A stretch of 64,000 nt of DNA, from contig CAMNSZ010000001.1 in NCBI GenBank assembly GCA_946557105.1, forward strand, positions 1 through 64,000. The letters are read 5' to 3'. The DNA comes from an uncultured Lachnospiraceae bacterium (GTDB lineage: Bacteria; Bacillota; Clostridia; Lachnospirales; Lachnospiraceae). Every line of letters begins with the position of its first letter. The stretch's first letter is position 1. The position numbers were made by a program, and so were the translations under genes. Below are positions 9,667 through 18,301 of this stretch, in pieces. The notes beneath the pieces were generated by a model, which did not search any database, was not told where the DNA came from, and saw only the letters and a program-made list of their open reading frames with translations.

Positions 9667-10680
9667 TTACATCTTAATACCGGAGCTGCTCAAGCTCTCA
9701 ACGAAGCCCTTCTGCGCAAACAGATAAAGAACAATCAACGGTACTATTACCATCAAGGTACCGGTAGCCACTATACAATTGGTATAACCTATTGAAGCTC
9801 CTGCATTATTCTTCAATGTATTGACGATATAATGCCCTAGCTTCTCTCCAATCTGAGACAGCTGGAGAGACAACAGCTTGATATTACCTAAGAAGGTACT
9901 GGAATAAAAACCATCGGTCCACTGCCAAACAAAAGCAAACAGGAAACAGGAAGTCAATATAGGCTTGGCATCAGGAAGCATAATTCTCAAAAACGTCTTC
10001 AAGGTACCGCAACCGTCCACATAGGCCGCCTCCTCCAATTCCTTCGGAATATTACGGAAGAACTGACGAATCATGTAAATATACAAACCGTTCTTCAAAC
10101 CCATACATCCCATACTCATCAGATAATATGGCACTACAGAACCTCGTAAGTTAAGAGTATCACCTGTGAACAATTTAATCAAGCCCAAAATATCAAAATA
10201 TCTAAAATGTAAGTGCAATGAGGTAGATAACGTCTGAGGTGGAATAATAATTACCAGCATAACGCATGCAAACCAAAATTTCTTAAACGGAAAATCAAAC
10301 CTTGCAAATCCATAGCCGGCAAGCGTACACATCGCTATCTGCAACAAAGAAATTGTAAGCGAAACAAAAAACGTGTTCCACAAAGTTTTTCCGTAATCCA
10401 TAAACATGGCTGCAAGCTGGTAATTATCGGTAGTAAAATTCTCCGGCACAGAAATTACCATGGGATTATACAAATCTCTCTCTGCCATGAAGCTTATTGA
10501 TATCTTCTGCAATATAGGCTGTAAAATCAGGAAGCACATACCAAACAAAAGCACAACGCGAATAATTCTGTAAATAATATCCGAAATATTCTTCTTTAAC
10601 AAATAGCCTTGAGACTTTTTGTTCCGTTCCCAGTACAGTTTATATCTCTTTCTTAATGATAATGCTCCTACTTTACTCAT
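9667..10680 (-). CDS. Carbohydrate-type ABC transporter permease (MalG-like)
   Basis: EAAYVDGCGTLKTFLRIMLPDAKPI EAA loop; six-TM hydrophobicity; overlaps next gene by 8 nt. Confidence 0.92.
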   Translation of the reverse strand: MSKVGALSLRKRYKLYWERNKKSQGYLLKKNISDIIYRIIRVVLLFGMCFLILQPILQKISISFMAERDLYNPMVISVPENFTTDNYQLAAMFMDYGKTLWNTFFVSLTISLLQIAMCTLAGYGFARFDFPFKKFWFACVMLVIIIPPQTLSTSLHLHFRYFDILGLIKLFTGDTLNLRGSVVPYYLMSMGCMGLKNGLYIYMIRQFFRNIPKELEEAAYVDGCGTLKTFLRIMLPDAKPILTSCFLFAFVWQWTDGFYSSTFLGNIKLLSLQLSQIGEKLGHYIVNTLKNNAGASIGYTNCIVATGTLMVIVPLIVLYLFAQKGFVESLSSSGIKM

Positions 10681-11578
10681 AGTAATAAACCCCCTTTGAT
10701 ATAATCAACGAGCTTATTCCTATAATAACAATTACAATAACAAAGTAACTCCATGCCATCGCCGAGGAGAAGCCGTAATTCAACTTTTTAATCATTGTAT
10801 CACTTATTTTTTCCATTACCTCGTTATTGGATTTCATACATGAATCTACAATGGTATAAATCCAGTTTACTAAAAACAGGGAGCTTACCATAGGGAACGT
10901 AATCTTCCATAAACTCTCCCAGCCGGTACAGCCTTCAATAGCAGCCGCTTCATACATACTCTCGGAAATTGTCTGTAAGCCGGATAGGAAAATTATAATC
11001 TGAATACCTGAAGAAATTGCAACGTCGTATATACCGTCAACAACTTCAAATACCTGTTCAAAGGCCCTTGAACCTACACCCGAGGTCACCAGAATTTCCT
11101 TCAATGCACCCGTAATACTTGCAGCATTCGTCTCTTCCTCTATAACTGCCTGCACACTTGAAAGTAAAGAGTTATCATACTCTACACCCAGTATAACACC
11201 GGATGATATGATTACGGGCAGGAAAAATATGGCTCTTACCAACGCACGCCCCTTAAACTTCTGGTTCAAAATCAATGCAACAAAGAAACTGAATACCATG
11301 ATTGCCAGAGAATTGACACACATCTTTGAAATTTCTTCTACAAGCTTACGGTTATATTCCGTATCCACAGTAAAAGCTCTGACATAGTTTGACAATCCCG
11401 CATATACGTTATTAACTCCTTGTCCGCTAATCTCTACATTACAGAAACTCATGTACAATGATTTGAAGAACGGATTTACCATAAATGCGAGGAAGCCGAT
11501 GATGAAAGGCAATATGAAAATATATCCGGATATTGCTTTTCTTTTCTGAAGACCCGCTAATTTCTTTTGTTTCTTCAT
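10673..11578 (-). CDS. Sugar-type ABC transporter permease (MalF-like)
   Basis: EAAAIEGCTGWESLWKITFPMVS EAA loop; multi-TM. Confidence 0.92.
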   Translation of the reverse strand: MKKQKKLAGLQKRKAISGYIFILPFIIGFLAFMVNPFFKSLYMSFCNVEISGQGVNNVYAGLSNYVRAFTVDTEYNRKLVEEISKMCVNSLAIMVFSFFVALILNQKFKGRALVRAIFFLPVIISSGVILGVEYDNSLLSSVQAVIEEETNAASITGALKEILVTSGVGSRAFEQVFEVVDGIYDVAISSGIQIIIFLSGLQTISESMYEAAAIEGCTGWESLWKITFPMVSSLFLVNWIYTIVDSCMKSNNEVMEKISDTMIKKLNYGFSSAMAWSYFVIVIVIIGISSLIISKGVYYYE

Positions 11579-11615
11579 AATAACAACCCTTTCTATTCCT
11601 TCCTTAAATCTAAGT

Positions 11616-14210
11616 CTACCGAACCACTAAATAATCCCTTGCTGGAACCTTTTTCCCATCATTTGTTACGCAATCTTCATAATTGTAGTTTACATAAACC
11701 TTTGTACCGTCTTCATAAGTTGTACAGGACAATTTTTCTGTCATAAGTTCATGATTGACCATTCTCTGATTAAAGGTATGACCCAGTTCACTGTTATATC
11801 TTGTGTATATTTTGACCATCCTGTCATGCCATGCAGAATAATCAGCGCCAAAATACTCCGTATATAAGGTCTTCTGTAAGGCAAATGCCGTTTCTCTCAT
11901 AACTGTAAAGTACAGACCGGCACCATATTCCGCTGATTTAAGAATTTCCTCCTCTTCGTTTTGTGTCAGATTAAGCGCCTCTCCCGTATAATTTAAATAT
12001 CCGTGTACAGCAATCTGATAAAAAGGAACCTTTTCATCAATAATGGTGTATTCCGAACCGCTTAAATCCATATTGGTTACTATATCAGCATAAAGCGCAG
12101 TGTAATCATTTCCCATATTGATCATAACACCCGTACCCGCATCATGAATTGCCTTGACCTGTGCCGCCTGATTCTCCAGCATCGTCTGTCGGCTTACCGG
12201 CTCTTCTCTGTTAAAATCCGAGGACAATTCAAAACCAATATCACGGAACGATACGTTAGCACCCATATCATTTGCTGTCTTCGTTAAGTTGTTTACCATT
12301 TTTTCAATAATGGTAGGCTTCAAAAGATAATGAGGATCCTGCGAATCCCTCTGCGAATATGTGACTGCAGAATACGGATAAATCTCTGCTTTCTCCTTAC
12401 TTACCAGTCTTGCCACATCAGTAAAAACGAAAAATCCGTCAAATATGTTACTGTCATATGCATAATTCGTTATACCGTCCAAATAAACGGGAATTCCGTT
12501 TTCATTGGCATTTGCAATAAAGTTTTTCAGGGTTTTCTTACTTCCCAAATCGGAAATTAAATTTACATCCTTCAAAATCTTTTGCTGAATACCGCCGTTC
12601 ATCCATCCGCTCAGCTTGACGGACATATTATTAAATCCTTCGCCTTTAAGCTCCTGAACTATCTCGCCCGCTTCCTCATACGTGGTCAGTCTTAAAGGCT
12701 TTGAAACAGGTACGCCGCAAACCTGTGTTACCTTGTCTACCGCGCCTACGATTTCTAAGGCAACAGGTGCCTCGGCATCATCATTCAAAACAAAATATTC
12801 ACTATACTTATTCTGCAGATACTGGCCATAAGCATTTGCCATATCCACATAACTACCCGAATCCACGAAACAATATCTGTTAATCAGACTTTCCTGTGCT
12901 AAAGAATCTTCATACACAAACATGTTTCCGTTATACTTATCCGAAACGTTATATTGCTCTCTGTGAGTAATGTTATAAACCGCATTTACATTATTAAAGC
13001 TGTTGTTCCTGCCGCTTATATCCGCCTGAATCGCTGCATATGGCGCTCCCTTTTCCATAATACAGATAAAGGAATTTTCATCCTTGGACATACCGAATAC
13101 ATTATAGTATGTTCTTGTCTCTCTAACCACCGCCGTTCTTACGGTCGCCATATCCCAGCCATATACATTTGCATAATAGCCGTTTTGCGTAACCTTTCCG
13201 TTATTGAAATTAATAATGGAACCGCCGCCCTCAGGTACAAACATAAAACCCTGCTCCTCGGTACCTGCAGCGCCAAAATAAGGCAGGACGCTTAAATACA
13301 ATATAGGATATTCATCCTTATATTCAATTTCATCCATAGGCACTTCGACAATCAAATCGTCTCCGTCCAGCCTGTAAATCATATTTACATTAAATACCGG
13401 ACCCTTAGAGGCCGCCGAAGACAAATCCAATTCTTTGTCCTCTAAATACTGCTCATAGGTATATCCTGCTTCCTCAAAAGCCTGCTGGAATTTCAGCCTT
13501 ACGCTATCGTTTGAATTACTACGAAGTATATATACTACCTCATTTTCCAAAATCGGATAATCGGCAAGAAGCTGTTCCGGATCTTCCTTTTTACCAAGGT
13601 TATTAATATCATACTTCTTATAATACTGGCTTATCATTACCTTCATGGACTGATCCAATTTCCCGACCAGCTCCTCATAATCATCTTCCCTTATAACCGT
13701 GGGAATGATAAATTCCTTTGCCGTATCACCGATAGAATAATAAATCTTAATGTAATCCTCGCCCTTTTCAATATCATAAATCTGATTCTTCATACTATAG
13801 GCATAATTACTGTAAATTGTATCTACGCCATTGATTGTACTATAAGTCAACACTAAGGTTGATTGAAGCTTTTCCCTGTCCGCCGGCAAAGCAAGCGGAT
13901 CCCCTGCCGCGTCGTCAGGCGTAGAATTCCAAACCATTCCCGTTGATTTCACAAGCACGGAAAACTGTGTTGTTTTAGGATCCAATGTAAACTTAATCCT
14001 GTCATTCTCCAACACCATTGGCTCGGTTTCGCCTTCATAGGCATTCACCTTAATAATTTCCTCGGGCTCCTTCTCGGTTTTGTAGAAAATAGTGACCAAG
14101 ACACCCGCTAAAATCACAAGCAGGATAATCATGGGACCTATCATACTTTTCAATTGTTTGATTACTGCAGCTTTAAATTCTGCTTTTCTTACTGATTTAT
14201 CCTTTTTCAT
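11616..14210 (-). CDS. Membrane-anchored DUF5696-type protein, likely TIM-barrel glycoside-hydrolase-like
   Basis: N-terminal TM (MIGPMIILLVILAGVLVTIFY) and an 864-aa extracellular region with barrel-like segments (MSVKLSGWMNGGIQQK, GIPVYLDGITNYAYD, VSFRDIGFELSSDF); family name from memory. Confidence 0.7.
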   Translation of the reverse strand: MKKDKSVRKAEFKAAVIKQLKSMIGPMIILLVILAGVLVTIFYKTEKEPEEIIKVNAYEGETEPMVLENDRIKFTLDPKTTQFSVLVKSTGMVWNSTPDDAAGDPLALPADREKLQSTLVLTYSTINGVDTIYSNYAYSMKNQIYDIEKGEDYIKIYYSIGDTAKEFIIPTVIREDDYEELVGKLDQSMKVMISQYYKKYDINNLGKKEDPEQLLADYPILENEVVYILRSNSNDSVRLKFQQAFEEAGYTYEQYLEDKELDLSSAASKGPVFNVNMIYRLDGDDLIVEVPMDEIEYKDEYPILYLSVLPYFGAAGTEEQGFMFVPEGGGSIINFNNGKVTQNGYYANVYGWDMATVRTAVVRETRTYYNVFGMSKDENSFICIMEKGAPYAAIQADISGRNNSFNNVNAVYNITHREQYNVSDKYNGNMFVYEDSLAQESLINRYCFVDSGSYVDMANAYGQYLQNKYSEYFVLNDDAEAPVALEIVGAVDKVTQVCGVPVSKPLRLTTYEEAGEIVQELKGEGFNNMSVKLSGWMNGGIQQKILKDVNLISDLGSKKTLKNFIANANENGIPVYLDGITNYAYDSNIFDGFFVFTDVARLVSKEKAEIYPYSAVTYSQRDSQDPHYLLKPTIIEKMVNNLTKTANDMGANVSFRDIGFELSSDFNREEPVSRQTMLENQAAQVKAIHDAGTGVMINMGNDYTALYADIVTNMDLSGSEYTIIDEKVPFYQIAVHGYLNYTGEALNLTQNEEEEILKSAEYGAGLYFTVMRETAFALQKTLYTEYFGADYSAWHDRMVKIYTRYNSELGHTFNQRMVNHELMTEKLSCTTYEDGTKVYVNYNYEDCVTNDGKKVPARDYLVVR

Positions 14211-14251
14211 GCTACTTTCTCCCTAAGCTTCCATGTCATACTTCTCATCTC

Positions 14252-14920
14252 CTATAGTCGGAACATTATTTCCCTGGCCATGGAAACAAAATATGCTATA
14301 CCTTGACTAACCATACTGAAGAATAAAAGTAGAATAAATACCAATACCAACATAGCAAACACTGAAGCAATCATAAACAAAACCGTCTTACTCACTGAAT
14401 ACTCATGTATCTGTATCATTGCGGCAACAATCAACAGCGCAACCCAAACCAAGGAAAGACCGCTCAGAACACCATAAAATTCCGCCTCATCCACTGTTAC
14501 CACATTACTGAGAAATATAAGCGGCACCCGAATCAACGCATATGGCGTCATAGCGTAACAGGTTGCCATATAAATCTGCGGCAGCCGCCCCTTTCCGTCG
14601 AACAATGTTGTAAGACCCCAATTGCCCACACAGAACAATGCTAACGGGAATACAATACTGGCTATATAGAGAAATATATTAATTTCCGGCCAATATACGG
14701 TGTTGAAAATGAAGCTCGTAAAATAGAGCTGCGCAATTCTGACTATCAGGGTAATGATCAATATTGTGTTTGCAGCCGCAATGGAACCCCTTTTCTCATG
14801 AGTCAAATCCCAAAACCCATCCATAGGATGAGTGATGCAGTAAAGCGAGTACTTCAACGTCGCCAGATAATGCGTATAAGTTTCTTTCTTTTTCAATGAA
14901 GCTAACATGCTTTCCTCCAT
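14252..14920 (-). CDS. YIP1-family multi-pass membrane protein
   Basis: Five hydrophobic segments; Yip1-like N-terminal PMDGFWDLTHEKRGS. Confidence 0.75.
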   Translation of the reverse strand: MEESMLASLKKKETYTHYLATLKYSLYCITHPMDGFWDLTHEKRGSIAAANTILIITLIVRIAQLYFTSFIFNTVYWPEINIFLYIASIVFPLALFCVGNWGLTTLFDGKGRLPQIYMATCYAMTPYALIRVPLIFLSNVVTVDEAEFYGVLSGLSLVWVALLIVAAMIQIHEYSVSKTVLFMIASVFAMLVLVFILLLFFSMVSQGIAYFVSMAREIMFRL

Positions 14921-14927
14921 TCCATCC

Positions 14928-16436
14928 TTATCGTCTAAAGATATCTGCTATATCAATTTCATGCTTGATTTTCTTGACCTTTCCAATTGCCAAGGGAACG
15001 CAGAGAACAAGTACCAGCCCCAAAACAATAAACAGAATATTTTCTTCTACCCATTGCTTGCGGTATTGCTTAAACGCTTTGGAATAATTATCAGCGTCAA
15101 ATTTTAACTCAAAATACTCCATTGCCTCATGATATCTCTCCTGACGAAGAAGGGAACGTCCAATACCAATATACGCCAAATCGTAATTACCGTTGAGCTT
15201 TAAAGCTTCCTGCCAGGTCTCTCCTGCTTCCGTATACTTTCCTGCCTGAAATTCTCCAATTGCCTTGTATACCAAACTACCGAACTCCGTGGGTGTGAAC
15301 AAAGTAATGCTGCAATCCAAGGTATCCAGAACAACCAAATCAAATCCCATATGATCCAAAGCTATAGGCGATTTAAAATAGCCGTCCTCATTTCCGTTAC
15401 CGCCAAAGGTCCAAAGCATTCTTCCCTGATCGTCATAGAAGAAAAGTCTTCCTCTGGTTCTGTCCAACGCCACGTACACATCATTATCAAAAGCCGTGAT
15501 ATCCGTCATGCGGGAAGGTCCATCATAGCCTCCGCCCTCTCCCCAATATAAATCACCGATAACATACCATGGTCCGTTTCTGACGAGAATATCGTTTCCC
15601 AAAAGATTTAATCTTCTGATTGGATCGGCCGTACCTGCGTCCAAATCCGCCTCGGCAACATTACTTGTCACCGCATAGATAAATCCGTCATGATCCACAT
15701 AGATACTGTCATACTCAGTGGGAACAAAGGATTCCATCTGCTCTCTCTGCTCTTTCGTTGCAATCTTCTTCCAAATGTAATCCGTCCAATCGTAAGTAAC
15801 CTTTGTAGCTCCGATAAAGCCCGAGAACTCGCCGTCAGCTTCAAACTTTATCAGACCTTTGTTAACATTGGTTGCTATACAATATACTCTTCCCGCATCG
15901 TCAACAATCAATTTGTGCGGAAGAAAACTCAATGACTGATCAAAGTTAGGATCCGAAGGCTTGGTAAATTCCATTACGTAATTTAAGTCCATATCAAGCT
16001 TCAAAATTCTTCCGTTATTCTTATCGCAGATATACATATATCCGTCTTCGGTCACGGCTATATCGGTAGGTCCGGCCAGTGTATTTGGCCCCTTTCCTCC
16101 CTTGAAGTTTTCAATAATTCTTCTTAACTCAAACTTGTCAACATCCGTACGCTCCAGCTCGACTATACGGTTGTTACCCGTATCACAGATATATACCGTC
16201 CTCTCATATATAAAGAGTCCCGCAGGCATGTTAAGCTTCTTATCCAAGCCCAGCTCCACCGTAGTGAAAACGCCCGCCACATTATATGCATCGGGTGAGA
16301 ATTGAACATCCCCCCACCAATCGTAATTGTACGTATAACCTGTATCATCAGCACATGCCACTATGGATGAACTTAACGCTATTACGGTACTCGCTGCAAA
16401 GGCACAGATTATTTTCATCATCTTTTTCATATTCAA
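14928..16436 (-). CDS. Exported NHL-repeat beta-propeller protein with TPR-like repeats and a C-terminal TM anchor
   Basis: Signal peptide; NHL motifs (LNMPAGLFIYERTVYICDTGNNRIVEL; LAGPTDIAVTEDGYMYICDKNNGRILKLD); TPR-like GEFQAGKYTEAGETWQEALKLNGNYDLAYIGIGRSLLRQ; TM near C-terminus. Confidence 0.85.
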   Translation of the reverse strand: MNMKKMMKIICAFAASTVIALSSSIVACADDTGYTYNYDWWGDVQFSPDAYNVAGVFTTVELGLDKKLNMPAGLFIYERTVYICDTGNNRIVELERTDVDKFELRRIIENFKGGKGPNTLAGPTDIAVTEDGYMYICDKNNGRILKLDMDLNYVMEFTKPSDPNFDQSLSFLPHKLIVDDAGRVYCIATNVNKGLIKFEADGEFSGFIGATKVTYDWTDYIWKKIATKEQREQMESFVPTEYDSIYVDHDGFIYAVTSNVAEADLDAGTADPIRRLNLLGNDILVRNGPWYVIGDLYWGEGGGYDGPSRMTDITAFDNDVYVALDRTRGRLFFYDDQGRMLWTFGGNGNEDGYFKSPIALDHMGFDLVVLDTLDCSITLFTPTEFGSLVYKAIGEFQAGKYTEAGETWQEALKLNGNYDLAYIGIGRSLLRQERYHEAMEYFELKFDADNYSKAFKQYRKQWVEENILFIVLGLVLVLCVPLAIGKVKKIKHEIDIADIFRR

Positions 16437-16452
16437 ATCCTCTTATCCAACA

Positions 16453-17352
16453 TTAATCTTTCAAACCAGAGCTTGCCATCGTTTCCAAAATCTGACTCTC
16501 AGAAAAAATAAAGATAACAACCGGCACTATCATAACTATAACGGAAACCGCAGCCGCCTGACCCGTTCTCGCGATTCCGCCGCTCTGAACCTGCTGTAAA
16601 GCGTAGACAAGCGTCTTTCTCTCTTCTGAATAAATATACATAGAGGCTCTGTTATTCCAAAGACCCTGTACCGAATAAATTATCATGGTCAACCAAGCCG
16701 GCTTTACGTTTGGCATTACGATTCCCATGAAAACCTTCCACTCATTGGCGCCGTCAATCTTCGCAGCCTCAATCAGAGACATGGGAAGACCTTCCATAAA
16801 CTGCTTCATAAGGAAGAATCCCATAGGCAATGCAAAAGCCGGAATAATAATGGACCAGTAGGTATCAATCCATCCCAAAGCGTTTATTATCAAATAGTTT
16901 GGAATCTGGGTTACATATCCGGTAAACATAAGCGCGGTAACAACTATGTTAAAGAAGGTCTTTCCGCCGGGGAAATCATACTTTGCAATTACAAAGGCTC
17001 CCATGGAAGCTATAATCAGATGACCCGCAGTACCTACAACCGTTATAAATACCGTGTTAAATATGTATCGTGTAAAGGTAACCCATGATTTGCTCATAGT
17101 GACAAACAAATCTGAAAAGTTATCAAAGGTGGGATTCTGTGCGAAAATCTTCGGAGGAAACATAAATAATTCATCCAAAGGCTTCAATGCACTGTTTATT
17201 GCATATACTAAAGGAAATATCATAGCAACTGCCATCAAAAGCAGGAATATATAAATGAAGAAATCTCCTACTCTGGAGCGGTTGGGCTTACGCCTTTTCA
17301 ATTTTATTAACTTGTGTTGTGTGACTTTTTCTTCTTTTATCTTCTTACTCAT
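16453..17352 (-). CDS. Carbohydrate-type ABC transporter permease (MalG-like)
   Basis: EAAKIDGANEWKVFMGIVMPNVKPA EAA loop; multi-TM. Confidence 0.93.
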   Translation of the reverse strand: MSKKIKEEKVTQHKLIKLKRRKPNRSRVGDFFIYIFLLLMAVAMIFPLVYAINSALKPLDELFMFPPKIFAQNPTFDNFSDLFVTMSKSWVTFTRYIFNTVFITVVGTAGHLIIASMGAFVIAKYDFPGGKTFFNIVVTALMFTGYVTQIPNYLIINALGWIDTYWSIIIPAFALPMGFFLMKQFMEGLPMSLIEAAKIDGANEWKVFMGIVMPNVKPAWLTMIIYSVQGLWNNRASMYIYSEERKTLVYALQQVQSGGIARTGQAAAVSVIVMIVPVVIFIFSESQILETMASSGLKD

Positions 17353-17353
17353 A

Positions 17354-18292
17354 TCAGGTTCCTACTCTTCTCAACAGACTTTGAATTGCTTTGTTACATA
17401 AAATCATCATTAAAAACAGCAAGGTTGCAATCGCCGATGCATAACCCATCTCAAATCTGGTAAATCCATAGTCATACAAGTGCGTTACAATGGTTCGCGC
17501 CGCATAATCCGTACTGGGATAACCGCACAGCTGCATCGTCACGTCACACACACCGAAGGACTGCGTAATCGTCATAACCGCACCAAACATCAGCATGGGT
17601 TTCATGTTCGGAAGAGTAATCCACCATAATTCCTGCCAACGATTCCTGATTCCATCCACATAGCCGGCCTCAAACTGAGAACGGTCAACACCCTGCAAAC
17701 CTGCAACAAAGGCAAGGAAGCCGGAACCCAAGCTCATCCATAAGATAACTACCATACAAATGGGCAGCATATATACGGGGTTAATCAACCACAATACCGG
17801 AGTGTCAATGAATCCCAGATTCATCAGGAAAGCGTTGACATAACCGTACGCATCACCTCTAAAGAACACCGAGAAAATTACGAACAGGTTTCCTGCTATG
17901 GATGGCGCATAAAATACTACAATCGCTATCGTCCTCAGCCAACGCGGCAGCTCGTTTATCAGCCACGCAAAAAGGAATGAAGCGAGATAACCGAGCGGGC
18001 CCGTAATAATGGCAATCATAAAAGTATTTTTGATACCCTTTATAAAGATATCATCCTGCAAAATCAAATTCACATAATTGTCAATTCCGACAAATTTGGG
18101 CGACTCCAATACATTGTAGTATGTAAAGCTAAAATATATTGAAGTTATTACAGGCAAAATGTAAAACATGGTAAAAATAATTGCATAGGGGGCTAAAAAG
18201 AGATAACACATTTTGCTCCTTTTTGCCTTCTTGACAGCCACCTGAAAATTATGCCTGCGCAAAATAAAATATTTTCTTAAATACTCTTTCAT
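17354..18292 (-). CDS. Sugar-type ABC transporter permease (MalF-like)
   Basis: EAGYVDGIRNRWQELWWITLPNMKPM EAA loop; multi-TM. Confidence 0.93.
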   Translation of the reverse strand: MKEYLRKYFILRRHNFQVAVKKAKRSKMCYLFLAPYAIIFTMFYILPVITSIYFSFTYYNVLESPKFVGIDNYVNLILQDDIFIKGIKNTFMIAIITGPLGYLASFLFAWLINELPRWLRTIAIVVFYAPSIAGNLFVIFSVFFRGDAYGYVNAFLMNLGFIDTPVLWLINPVYMLPICMVVILWMSLGSGFLAFVAGLQGVDRSQFEAGYVDGIRNRWQELWWITLPNMKPMLMFGAVMTITQSFGVCDVTMQLCGYPSTDYAARTIVTHLYDYGFTRFEMGYASAIATLLFLMMILCNKAIQSLLRRVGT

Positions 18293-18301
18293 TTCAGCCT
18301 C

